A stretch of DNA of 64,000 nucleotides from SKVR01 sp964491395. Lineage in GTDB: Bacteria > Bacteroidota > Bacteroidia > Bacteroidales > UBA7960. Position numbers and translations under genes: made by a program. Of this stretch, positions 33,000 through 42,200 are shown one piece after another. The stretch's first letter is position 1; each line of letters starts with the position of its first letter. The DNA is taken from positions 57,975-121,974 of the forward strand of contig CAZBGI010000002.1 of NCBI GenBank assembly GCA_964491395.1, given 5' to 3'. Below the pieces are notes generated by a model. The model was not told the origin of the DNA and searched no databases. It saw nothing but the letters and a program-made list of their open reading frames with translations.

Positions 33000-35900
33000 A
33001 TGGACAGAAAGTATCCTGAATATAAAAGACTCAATTTATCCCAGATTGGCAAAGATGTATTAAAAGAGTGGGAAGCCGGAAAGGTTTTTGAAAAGAGCCT
33101 TGAACTTCGCCAGGGACACAAGCCCTGGGTGTTCTATGAAGGTCCCCCCTCGGCCAATGGTCTTCCGGGAATACACCATGTCATGGCCCGGGCCATCAAA
33201 GATATTTTTTGCCGGTACCGCACCCAGAAAGGCTTCCTGGTAAACAGGAAAGCCGGTTGGGATACCCACGGGTTGCCGGTTGAAATCGGAGTTGAAAAAC
33301 TTTTGGGCATAACCAAAGAAGATATCGGAACCAAAATTTCCATTGTTGATTATAACAAAGCATGCCGCAAAGATGTAATGAAGTTCAAGGATACCTGGGA
33401 CGAACTTACCCGCATCATGGGATATTGGGTTGACCTCAGCGATCCTTACATCACCTTCGACAACAAGTATATTGAAACCGTATGGCATCTTTTGAGCAAG
33501 CTATACGAAAAAGGGCTGCTTTACAAGGGCTATTCTATTCAACCCTATTCTCCTGCCGCCGGAACAGGATTGAGCACCCACGAACTCAACCAGCCTGGCT
33601 GTTACCGTATGGTGAAAGATAATTCTGTAACTGCCCAGTTCAAGTTGGTGCGCAATGAAACTTCAGAATTCCTGTTCGCCGACGGAGAAGATGAAGTGCA
33701 TTTCCTGGCCTGGACAACCACCCCCTGGACATTGCCCAGCAATACCGGGCTTGCCGTGGGTAAAAATATTGATTATGTAAAAGTAAAAACCTTCAATCCC
33801 TATACTTTTCGACCTGTTACGGTTGTATTGGCCAAAGAGCTTATGCACAGCTTTTTTGATCCTAAAAATGCCGGACTGGCAATGGAGGATTACAATGAAG
33901 GGGATAAGAAAATTCCCTATCAGGTTGTTAAAGTGTATAAAGGAAGTCAGTTGGAGAATATTCATTATGAACAACTTCTTCCTTCTATCGTACCGGAAGA
34001 AGGAGATTCTTTCAAGGTGGTGCTGGGCGATTTTGTTACCACAGAAGACGGAACAGGTATCGTGCATATTGCACCCAGTTTTGGTGCTGATGACTTTAAA
34101 GTGGGCAAGCAATACAACCTGGGTGCCCTGACCATGGTCAACAAGCAGGGGCGATTTGTGGATGAAATGCCTGATTTTGGCGGACGATATGTAAAACCGG
34201 AATATGATCCGGAGTTTGATCCCAAAAAGGATCGTCCGGTAGATGTAGATATCATCATCAAACTGAAAACCGAAAACAAGGCCTTCAAGGCGGAGAAATA
34301 TGAACACTCCTATCCACATTGCTGGAGAACCGATAAACCCATATTGTATTATCCGTTGGATTCGTGGTTTATCAAAACTACCGCTTTGAAAGACAGGATG
34401 ATCGAGCTCAACAAAACCATCCAATGGAAACCTGAATCTACCGGTACGGGACGTTTTGGGAACTGGCTTGAGAACCTGCAGGACTGGAATCTGAGCCGTT
34501 CGCGGTACTGGGGGGTTCCATTGCCGGTATGGGCTACAGAAGACCGGGAAGAAATGATATGCATTGGTTCGCTGGAACAACTCAAAGAAGAGTGCGACAA
34601 ATCGGTGAAGGCGGGCTATATGAAGTCCAATCCTCTTGCCGGCTTCAAAGCAGGAGATATGTCCAAAGACAATTATGCTGTTTTTGATATGCACAGGCCC
34701 CAGGTGGATGAGGTGATTCTGGTATCAGCTACAGGAAAGAAAATGCACCGTGAAACAGATCTTATCGATGTGTGGTTCGATTCCGGCTCCATGCCCTATG
34801 CACAGTTCCATTTTCCTTTTGAAAACAAAGAGCAGTTTGAGCAAAATTTTCCGGCCGATTTTATCGCCGAAGGGGTTGATCAGACCCGTGGCTGGTTCTT
34901 TACCTTGCATGCCATTGCTACCATGCTTTTTGATTCAGTATCATTTAAAACGGTTGTTTCCAACGGGCTGGTGCTCGACAAAAAAGGCAATAAAATGTCC
35001 AAGCGTTTGGGCAATGCTGTGGATCCCTTTGAAACCATTGAAAAATATGGCCCCGATGCCACACGCTGGTATATGATTACCAATGCCCAACCCTGGGATA
35101 ATCTCAAGTTTGACCTGGAAGGAGTTGCAGAAGTACAACGCAAGTTTTTTGGCACTTTGTACAATACTTACGCCTTTTTTGCTTTGTATGCCAATATCGA
35201 TGGATTCTCCTACAAAGAGCCTGAAGTGCCATTGAAAAATCGTCCTGAAATTGACCGTTGGATTCTTTCGGAGCTCAATACCCTTATAATCAAAGTGGAT
35301 GGTTGTTATCATGATTTTGAACCCACACGTGCCGGAAGGCTTATCCAGGATTTTGTAGATGAACACCTTAGCAACTGGTATGTTCGGTTGTGTCGGCGCA
35401 GATTCTGGAAAGGCGAATACACCGAGGATAAAATTTCTGCTTATCAGACGCTTTATCGCTGCCTGGAAGTCGTTAGCCAGCTTGCTTCTCCCATAGCCCC
35501 TTTCTTCAGCGATCGCTTGTTTACCGACCTTAACCAGGTCAGCCAGCGCTCAGAACATATTTCTGTTCATCTTACAGACTTTCCCGTTTTTGATGCTGCC
35601 TTTGTGGACAGGGATCTGGAGGAGAGAATGCAACTGGCCCAGAAAATTTCTTCCCTGGTGCTGGGACTTCGGAAAAAAGTAAACATCAGGGTAAGACAAC
35701 CTCTGCAGAAAATCATGGTTCCCGTGCTGGACGAGAAATTCAGGGCACAACTGGAAGGCGTCGAAAACCTGATTCTCTCGGAAGTGAATGTGAAAGAGCT
35801 CGAATACCTGACCGAAACCACGGGAGTATTGGTGAAAAAGATAAAACCCAATTTTAAAACCCTCGGACCCAAGTATGGTAAGTTAATGAAACAGATTGCT

Positions 35901-36368
35901 GCTGCAGTTGCCGGTTTTGGCCAGGAGGAGATAGCACGGATAGAAACAGAAGGAGCTTATACCCTTGACGTTGCAGGACAAACTGTTTCTTTGGGTGCTG
36001 AAGATGTTGAAATTACTTCTGAGGATATTCCGGGGTGGCTGGTAGCTGCTGAAGGTAAGGTTACGGTTGCGCTGGATATTACCATTAACGAAGATTTAAG
36101 ACAGGAAGGTATCGCCCGCGAACTGATTAACAGAATCCAGAACCTGAGGAAAGAAAATGACCTCGAAGTAACCGATAAAATCGAGCTATGGGTGCAAAAA
36201 CATGATCAAATATCTGATGCAATAGTCAACAATAATGATTATATTTGCTCTGAAACATTGGCTGAAAAACTATATTATGTCGATAGTCTGGAGGGGGAAC
36301 CCAAAACACAGGTAGACATAGAAGACGATGTAAAAACATTTGTTTTCATCCGTAAGGCAAAAAAATAA
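33000..36368 (+). CDS. ileS: Isoleucine-tRNA ligase with GIHH in place of the HIGH signature
   Basis: A 1122-residue class I synthetase, long and eukaryote-like (IleRS2 type). It has the Rossmann core, the CP1 editing domain, a KMSKR signature in NKMSKRLGN, and a long C-terminal anticodon/extension region. The first signature, normally H-x-G-H, reads G57-I-H-H60 within GPPSANGLPGIHH (33168-33179), so the first and third residues are swapped. That GXHH variant has been described in IleRS2 enzymes with hyper-resistance to mupirocin. The editing-domain features look normal (TTTPWTLPSN). It heads a run of close genes: dksA-like (20 bp), lspA (0 bp), radical SAM (63 bp). ATG at 33000 is the natural start. 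Confidence 0.96.
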   Translation: MDRKYPEYKRLNLSQIGKDVLKEWEAGKVFEKSLELRQGHKPWVFYEGPPSANGLPGIHHVMARAIKDIFCRYRTQKGFLVNRKAGWDTHGLPVEIGVEKLLGITKEDIGTKISIVDYNKACRKDVMKFKDTWDELTRIMGYWVDLSDPYITFDNKYIETVWHLLSKLYEKGLLYKGYSIQPYSPAAGTGLSTHELNQPGCYRMVKDNSVTAQFKLVRNETSEFLFADGEDEVHFLAWTTTPWTLPSNTGLAVGKNIDYVKVKTFNPYTFRPVTVVLAKELMHSFFDPKNAGLAMEDYNEGDKKIPYQVVKVYKGSQLENIHYEQLLPSIVPEEGDSFKVVLGDFVTTEDGTGIVHIAPSFGADDFKVGKQYNLGALTMVNKQGRFVDEMPDFGGRYVKPEYDPEFDPKKDRPVDVDIIIKLKTENKAFKAEKYEHSYPHCWRTDKPILYYPLDSWFIKTTALKDRMIELNKTIQWKPESTGTGRFGNWLENLQDWNLSRSRYWGVPLPVWATEDREEMICIGSLEQLKEECDKSVKAGYMKSNPLAGFKAGDMSKDNYAVFDMHRPQVDEVILVSATGKKMHRETDLIDVWFDSGSMPYAQFHFPFENKEQFEQNFPADFIAEGVDQTRGWFFTLHAIATMLFDSVSFKTVVSNGLVLDKKGNKMSKRLGNAVDPFETIEKYGPDATRWYMITNAQPWDNLKFDLEGVAEVQRKFFGTLYNTYAFFALYANIDGFSYKEPEVPLKNRPEIDRWILSELNTLIIKVDGCYHDFEPTRAGRLIQDFVDEHLSNWYVRLCRRRFWKGEYTEDKISAYQTLYRCLEVVSQLASPIAPFFSDRLFTDLNQVSQRSEHISVHLTDFPVFDAAFVDRDLEERMQLAQKISSLVLGLRKKVNIRVRQPLQKIMVPVLDEKFRAQLEGVENLILSEVNVKELEYLTETTGVLVKKIKPNFKTLGPKYGKLMKQIAAAVAGFGQEEIARIETEGAYTLDVAGQTVSLGAEDVEITSEDIPGWLVAAEGKVTVALDITINEDLRQEGIARELINRIQNLRKENDLEVTDKIELWVQKHDQISDAIVNNNDYICSETLAEKLYYVDSLEGEPKTQVDIEDDVKTFVFIRKAKK

Positions 36369-36387
36369 ACGATAAAACCCTATAGAT

Positions 36388-36783
36388 ATGGAAACCAAAA
36401 AAGAAAAAACAAGATATTCAGATGAAGAGCTGCAGGAGTTCAAAGGCATCATTATGAAAAAGCTTGAAGAAGCCAAAGCCGGTCTGAAAATTCTTACCGA
36501 AGCATATACTACCCAAAATGCCAATGATACCAACGACACTTCCCCTTCGTTCAAAATTCTCGAAGAGGGGTCTCAGGTATTATCCAAAGAAGAAAACAGC
36601 CAGCTTGCTGCCCGCCAGCAAAAGTTTATCCGCGATTTGGAGAACGCACTTATCCGCATTGAAAACAAATCGTACGGTATTTGCCGTGCCACCGGCAAAC
36701 TCATTTCCAAAGAACGTTTGAGAAGTGTTCCCCATGCTACCCTTAGCATTGAAGCAAAACTTAATCAGAACACAAAAAAATAG
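36388..36783 (+). CDS. TraR/DksA-family protein with degenerate zinc finger
   Basis: A 131-residue protein with the DksA layout: an N-terminal helical hairpin (about 10-90) and a C-terminal finger region. In DksA the finger has four cysteines; here only one remains, in YGICRATGKLI (the second is Thr), and the later pair is replaced (VPHATLSIEAK). It therefore cannot bind zinc in the usual way, like the zinc-independent DksA-like proteins common in Bacteroidota. It is expected to act on RNA polymerase with or without ppGpp, but this is not shown. It lies between ileS and lspA, its stop directly abutting the lspA ATG. Confidence 0.9.
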   Translation: METKKEKTRYSDEELQEFKGIIMKKLEEAKAGLKILTEAYTTQNANDTNDTSPSFKILEEGSQVLSKEENSQLAARQQKFIRDLENALIRIENKSYGICRATGKLISKERLRSVPHATLSIEAKLNQNTKK

Positions 36784-37446
36784 ATGGCGGCTTTACACCT
36801 AAAGAAAAAGCATATCCCCTGGATTGTTGTATTTCTGGTTTTGCTGGTTGACCAAACCACCAAAATTATTGTAAAAACTTCGATGACACTGGGAGAAGGA
36901 ATTCCTGTGTTTGGTGAATGGTCGTATATCTATTTCATTGAAAATGAGGGTATGGCTTTTGGGATGCAGTTTTCCGGCGAATACGGAAAGCTGATACTGA
37001 GTGTTTTCCGTATTGTCGCCGTGGGGTTTATTGGTTGGTATATCGTGAAACTGGTCAAACAAAATGTGCATACCGGGCTGATTATTTGCATTTCCATGAT
37101 CATGGCCGGGGCACTGGGAAACATCATTGATAGTGCTTTTTATGGATTGTTGTTCTCCGAGAGTACTTTTATCCAAACGGCTGAATTTTTACCCCAGGGA
37201 GGCGGATATGCTTCCTTTTTGCACGGTAAAGTAGTAGATATGCTTTACTTTCCTCTCATTCATATCACTATACCCCAGTGGTTTCCCTTCTGGTCCGGAG
37301 AGCCGTTTATCTTTTTCCGGCCGGTATTTAATGTTGCCGATTCGGCCATTTCTGTTGGTGTGGTTATCCTGCTTGTCTTCCAGAAAAAATTCTTTGCCCA
37401 CGAAAAGGAGGATAAGGCTAACAAGGAAACATCACTTTCAGTTTAG
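36784..37446 (+). CDS. lspA: Lipoprotein signal peptidase
   Basis: A 220-residue aspartic protease of the inner membrane that removes signal peptides from prolipoproteins. There are four membrane segments. The catalytic aspartates lie in GNIIDS and FNVADS, and the conserved VDQTTKIIVK is near the N-terminus. It is longer than the E. coli enzyme (about 160) because of an insertion of about 40 residues between the two catalytic motifs, as is usual in Bacteroidota. The ATG directly follows the TAG of the dksA-like gene, so the two are translationally linked. The window encodes several of its likely substrates (GldD, S41 protease, DUF4270, efflux adaptor, Wza-like). Confidence 0.96.
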   Translation: MAALHLKKKHIPWIVVFLVLLVDQTTKIIVKTSMTLGEGIPVFGEWSYIYFIENEGMAFGMQFSGEYGKLILSVFRIVAVGFIGWYIVKLVKQNVHTGLIICISMIMAGALGNIIDSAFYGLLFSESTFIQTAEFLPQGGGYASFLHGKVVDMLYFPLIHITIPQWFPFWSGEPFIFFRPVFNVADSAISVGVVILLVFQKKFFAHEKEDKANKETSLSV

Positions 37447-37508
37447 TTTGCCGGGCAGTAATTGTATTTCTGTTCTGTCAGGAACAACCCTAAATTACCA
37501 TCTTCTTT

Positions 37509-38282
37509 ATGAGTGGATTCCTTTTCGAACAAATAATCTTTGGCCCCATAAAAAGCCGGCGCCTGGGTATTTCGCTGGGGGTGAATTTACTTCCCACGGC
37601 GCGCAAGCATTGCACTTTTAATTGTATATATTGCGAATGCGGATGGACCCGAACGCATGAGGTGGAGAAGGGATTCCCGGTAGCAGGTCAAATTCGGGAA
37701 GCTCTGGAGGAAAAGCTTTCGGCAATGAGGAAAAAAAATGCGTTGCTCGATTCCATCACTTTTGCCGGTAACGGAGAACCCACCATCCATCCCGAATTTG
37801 CGCAGATTGTTGATGATACGCTGGAACTGAGAGATCAGTATTTCCCGGATGCCCTGGTGTCGGTTTTAACCAACTCCAGCAAAGCTTCAGATCCTAAAGT
37901 AGCAAAGGCATTGCTGAAAACCGATCAGCCTATCCTGAAGCTTGATGCCGGTACAGATGAAACTTTTCAGCAAATCAACAATCCCCGGATGAATGTTTCC
38001 CTGGATCAGATTCTTTCTTCTCTGGAAAAGTTTAAAGGGAAAGCCATTATTCAGACACTTTTCGTGAAAGGAACGTACAATGGGCAATATGTTGATAATT
38101 CGACAGATGAAGAAGTGGAAAAATGGTTGGGCCATTTGCAGAAAATCCAACCCCGGTTGGTCATGATATACCCCATTGCCCGCAGCACCCCGGAAGAATC
38201 CCTGCAAAAAATTCCCTTTGAAAGACTCATGGAAATTGCCCGGAAAGTAGAAGCTCTTGGCTTTGAAGCGGAGGTTTATTGA
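37509..38282 (+). CDS. Radical SAM protein
   Basis: A 257-residue radical SAM enzyme. The iron-sulphur cluster cysteines are C35, C39 and C42 in C-x3-C-x2-C (HCTFNCIYCEC), with a fourth Cys at 44. The following FAGNGEPTIHPEF block is the SAM-binding region. It resembles the short COG0731-like proteins with an N-terminal PIKSRRLGISLGVNLLP motif. No SPASM or other extension is present. The substrate is unknown. It continues the ileS-dksA-lspA run. Confidence 0.88.
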   Translation: MSGFLFEQIIFGPIKSRRLGISLGVNLLPTARKHCTFNCIYCECGWTRTHEVEKGFPVAGQIREALEEKLSAMRKKNALLDSITFAGNGEPTIHPEFAQIVDDTLELRDQYFPDALVSVLTNSSKASDPKVAKALLKTDQPILKLDAGTDETFQQINNPRMNVSLDQILSSLEKFKGKAIIQTLFVKGTYNGQYVDNSTDEEVEKWLGHLQKIQPRLVMIYPIARSTPEESLQKIPFERLMEIARKVEALGFEAEVY

Positions 38283-38308
38283 TTTTCTTTTGAACCATTG
38301 CCGGCAAA

Positions 38309-38347
38309 CAGGCGTTTAAAGAGCAGTTATAAACCTTTAAACGCCTG
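38309..38347 (+). promoter_or_regulatory. Perfect 13-bp inverted repeat ahead of the pterin dehydratase start
   Basis: CAGGCGTTTAAAG (38309-38321) and CTTTAAACGCCTG (38335-38347) are exact complements with a 13-base loop. The ATG of the next gene is at 38354, six bases after the stem. There is no T run on either side, so it is not a standard terminator. It could be an operator, an mRNA structure that hides the start, or a 3' end signal of the upstream gene. Confidence 0.75.
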
Positions 38348-38353
38348 AAAATT

Positions 38354-38584
38354 ATGTGGAAAGAAGAAAATAACCAGCTGGTAAAGAGTTTCGAATTCAA
38401 CGATTTTATCTCTGCATTCTCTTTCATGACCCGCGTGGCTCTGGCTGCCGAGAAGATGAGCCATCACCCTGATTGGAGCAATGTTTACAACAAAGTGCAA
38501 ATAAGGCTTTCAACCCATGATGCAGGGGGTGTGGTCACAGACAAAGACCGCAAGCTCGCTCAAGCCATTGATGATTTGGTGTAA
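38354..38584 (+). CDS. 4a-hydroxytetrahydrobiopterin dehydratase (PCD/DCoH family)
   Basis: A 76-residue protein matching the pterin-4a-carbinolamine dehydratase family. The active-site signature is present: EKMSHHPDWSNVYNKVQI followed by LSTHDAGGVVT, with the paired histidines and the later His of the catalytic set. It is shorter at the N-terminus than typical members (about 95-110) but keeps the catalytic core. The ATG at 38354 follows the inverted repeat. The enzyme usually recycles the cofactor of aromatic amino acid hydroxylases; none is visible here. It converges on the ACP-like gene with a 2-base gap. Confidence 0.93.
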   Translation: MWKEENNQLVKSFEFNDFISAFSFMTRVALAAEKMSHHPDWSNVYNKVQIRLSTHDAGGVVTDKDRKLAQAIDDLV

Positions 38585-38586
38585 CA

Positions 38587-38856
38587 TTAGGCCGCGTCCT
38601 GCTTGAGAAACCTTCTCTGGTTTTCTTTGTGGATAACCGTAACAAGTTGGTTGACCGTTGAAAGTTGCTCTTCCAGGCCATTTTCCAGTCGGATGTTGAA
38701 ATGGTTTTCCACATTATACAGCAACAGATTGAGCTCCCAGGTTGAAAGGCCAAAATCATCATAAAAATGGGCTGTATAAGAGGGAGAACCTCTGAAAACC
38801 CTCATCTCTTTATGCAGGATGAATTTTATTTTCCCGTGAATTTCTGAATAGGTCAT
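38587..38856 (-). CDS. Acyl-carrier-protein-like small protein lacking the usual Ser
   Basis: An 89-residue protein that lines up with acyl carrier proteins from about residue 30 on: DDFGLSTWELNLLLYNVEN matches the helix II region (D-S-L-D-x-V-E-L-x-x-x-x-E), and a helix III/IV pattern with STVNQLVTVI follows. In an ungapped alignment the DSL motif reads F35-G36-L37, so the serine that takes phosphopantetheine is Gly; S38 two positions on could serve only with a gap. The first 25 residues are extra. It is the last gene downstream of the PG0541-like gene and may belong to the efflux operon. Assignment to the ACP fold is by pattern only. Confidence 0.6.
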   Translation of the reverse strand: MTYSEIHGKIKFILHKEMRVFRGSPSYTAHFYDDFGLSTWELNLLLYNVENHFNIRLENGLEEQLSTVNQLVTVIHKENQRRFLKQDAA

Positions 38857-38902
38857 ATTATGTTGTTTTATGGTTGAATAATTGTAAGGATCAATAAAAT
38901 TG

Positions 38903-39196
38903 TTATACGGTTTCTTCTATATGCCAGGTGAAAGCCCTCATGCCTTGCATCTCTGCTGATTCATTGAGTTTTTTCACCCCTGCCAGAATTTCTTGTGCAA
39001 GCTCTTCATTTACAACCGAAAGGATGGCTGAGTTCATTGCCGGCCATGTATGTGTTCCCATGTGGGGTTCTCCTTTATGAGAGCCACGCCCTTTTACATC
39101 CTGCCATTGTGAAAATCCGCGGGCATTGAGTTTGTCTAGCATCTCTGTAACCCGCTCTGTCAGAGCCTGGTTAAAAACGATAAATACTGCTTTCAT
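38903..39196 (-). CDS. PG0541-like, PII-fold transporter-associated protein
   Basis: A 97-residue protein resembling the PG0541 family, small PII-like (ferredoxin-fold) proteins encoded beside RND efflux pumps in Bacteroidota. It has the typical start MKAVFIVFNQAL, the central GRGSHKGEPHMGTHTWPAMN loop, and a final strand ending in AFTWHIEE. It follows the RND pump gene with a 54 bp gap. A regulatory or metal/nucleotide-sensing role is inferred from the fold. Confidence 0.8.
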   Translation of the reverse strand: MKAVFIVFNQALTERVTEMLDKLNARGFSQWQDVKGRGSHKGEPHMGTHTWPAMNSAILSVVNEELAQEILAGVKKLNESAEMQGMRAFTWHIEETV

Positions 39197-39250
39197 GTTA
39201 CGTCAGGTTTGAATGATGGTAAAATATTTCGAAAAGGCTGCTGCAAACCC

Positions 39251-42200
39251 TTAAAGGGCTTGCTGCAGCAATGCTTTGTGATTTTGTTTTCGTGCTTTTT
39301 TTATTTTCCGGGCACCATTGAGCGCATATACCACAGGGACGATTACCAGGGTAATGAGAGTTGAAAAGCTCAATCCACCTATCACTGCTACTCCCATAGG
39401 TTGCCAGATTTCAGACCCTTCGGCTGTTGATACTGCCAGTGGAATCATTGCCAATAAGGTGGTAAGGGTGGTCATCAGTACCGGGCGCAAACGCGATTTT
39501 CCGGCCATGCGTACGGCGGTGATGATGCTTTTGCCACGACCCACCAGCAGGTTGGTATAATCTACCAGTACGATAGAGTTCTTAACTACAATTCCCACCA
39601 GGATAATTGCACCGATAAAAGATATTACATTGAGTTCTCCTCCGCTGATTGCCAGAGCCAGCAATACTCCCGTGAAAGAGAACGGTACTGCCATCATAAT
39701 GATTAAGGGCATACTAAAAGACTCAAATTGAGATGCCATGACCACGTAGACAAGGAAAATGCTCAATAACAATAATAATAAAAGATCGGCAAAGGCTTCC
39801 TGCTGTTCCTGTATTTCACCCGCTAAACGATAAGATATACCCGGAGGAACGTCCATTTCTTCAATGGCTGCTTCAATATCTGCTGTTACTTCGCCCAGCG
39901 ATCGTCCAAAAAGCTGGCTGTTTATCGTGAGATAGCGCGTCCGGTTTTTTCGCTCAATGTTAGGAGGACTGTAAAACTCTTCAATAACTGCAAATTCTTC
40001 CAAACGGACCATCTGCCCCATGGGATTCATCACCTGGATGTTTTCGATGTCGGATAAAGTGTTGCGGAATTCTTCCTTGTGTCGTATCACAATGTCATAT
40101 TCGTCACCATCTTCACGGAAAAGAGTGGCTGTCATTCCTTCGATCCGGTTGCGGATGGCTCTTGAGACGGTGTTGGTATTCAGGGAAAAAGAAGCCATTT
40201 TTTCCTGATCGGGAACAATGCGTAATTCCGGTTTTTCCGGTCCGCGGCTCAAATCCACATCCCTGGTGCCATCTATCGTTCTCATTTTTTCTGCCAGCTC
40301 CTGGGCAAAGGCTGTTGTGACATTGAAGTTTTCACCGTAAACCTCCACCTGAATGGGTGCTCCGGCACCAAATCCTCCTCCTTCTGTTTCTACAGAGTAG
40401 GTAACAAGTTCAGGAAATACTGATAGCTCTTCCCGGATGGCATCTGCCACCTCCCATACATCGCGTGTTCGCTCATCGGGCGAATACAAACCTAGGGTTA
40501 AATCGATGGTGTGGCTTCCCGCTCTTGGGTTTCCAAAAATACCTGCATCGGCACTGTAACCTGAACTGGTACTGATGGTTTCTATTTCGGGGTATTTTTC
40601 TTCAATTATTTCTTCTATGGCCCTGGCGGTTTTTGAGGTCTCTTCCAATCTTAAGCCTGTGGGCAATTCTATACTTACTTCTATCTGGCTGTTGTCAGCT
40701 TCGGGAAAAAATCCTGTTCCGATAAATCCTGTCAGGAAGAGGCTTGAAAAGAAAACCAGGAGGGAGACAAATACTACTTTCCATTTATTTCTAACAGCCC
40801 ACCCCAACAAAAGGATATATAAATTGTCGAGCCCCGAGAGTGTTTTGTCAATAAAGGCACTTGTTTTTGGTCCAAGTCCGGTTCGTTTTGCTGAAGAATA
40901 TTTCAGCAACTGTGAAGAGAGCATAGGAGTAAGGGAAAGGGCAGCGATGGTAGAAACCGTGATGGTAATGGTTACAATCCATCCCAGCTGCGTGAAGAAC
41001 AATCCCATAAGTCCACTGATGAGGGTCATGGGAAGAAACACGGCTACCACCGTAAGGGTAGAGGCCACAACAGCAAGCCCCACCTCGTTGGTGCCATATA
41101 TGGCTGCTTCGCGTGCAGAGCTGCCTTTTTCCAGCTGCCGGGTGATGTTTTCAAGCACCACGATGGCATCATCTACTACCATACCCATGGCAATGGTTAG
41201 AGAGGACAGAGAAATCAGGTTGAGGGTATTGCCTGTAAAATACAGATAAATGAAAGCAGTGACCAGCGATACGGGGATGGTGAGGATAATAATGAAAGTG
41301 GCCCGCCATCTTCCGATAAAAAACAAGACCACCAGGGTGACAAAAATGGCCGCGTAGTATAAAATGCTGATGAGGTTGCTTATGGAGTTGTTAATGAATT
41401 CGGAAGTGTCGAATAATACTCCGATGGTAATGTCAGGAGGAAGCGTTTTTTCTATTTCCCCGAGCATTTCATTCACTTCATTGGCAATTTTTACCGTGTT
41501 GGCCCCTGATTGTTTCTGAACTATCAGCCGCAATCCTTTTTGCCCGTCAATCCTTTCTTCTATGGTCATTTCCCTAAGAGTGTCCTTTACTTCTGCAATG
41601 TCTCTTACAAAAACCGGGTTGCCATTGAAAGTCGTAACGACAATGTTGTTGATTCGGTCGCTTTCCGAGAACTCACCTGTAAATCTCAGGGGGTAATCCA
41701 CACTTCCCACTTTCACGTTTCCTGAGGGGAGGTTGATATTCTCAGCTGCCAATATGCCGCCCAGTTGTTCTACGGTCATGTTGTAGGCTTCCAGTTTTCT
41801 CGGATCTACATTGATCTGGATTTCTCTTTCCGGACCGCCGAAGATACCTACCGCTCCTACACCTTCTATTCTGTTCAGGGGGTTGATGAGTTTCTCATCC
41901 AGTATTTTGTTCAAAGCGGGGTAGCTTTCCTCAGCAGTGGCCGATAGCATCATTACCGGAATCATGCTTGAGGAGAACTTGAACACGGTGGGTTGCTCAA
42001 TTCCTTCAGGTAAAAACCTGCTCAATCTGTCAATGACATCCCGGATTTCATTGGTAGCCTCATCCAGGTTGGTTTCATATTCAAACTCCAGGGTGATGGC
42101 TGAAATGTCATCACGTGACTGGGAAGTCAGGTTTTTAAGATTGGTTACAATGCTGAGATTGTCCTCCAGAGGTCTGGTTACGTTGGTTTCAATATCTGCT

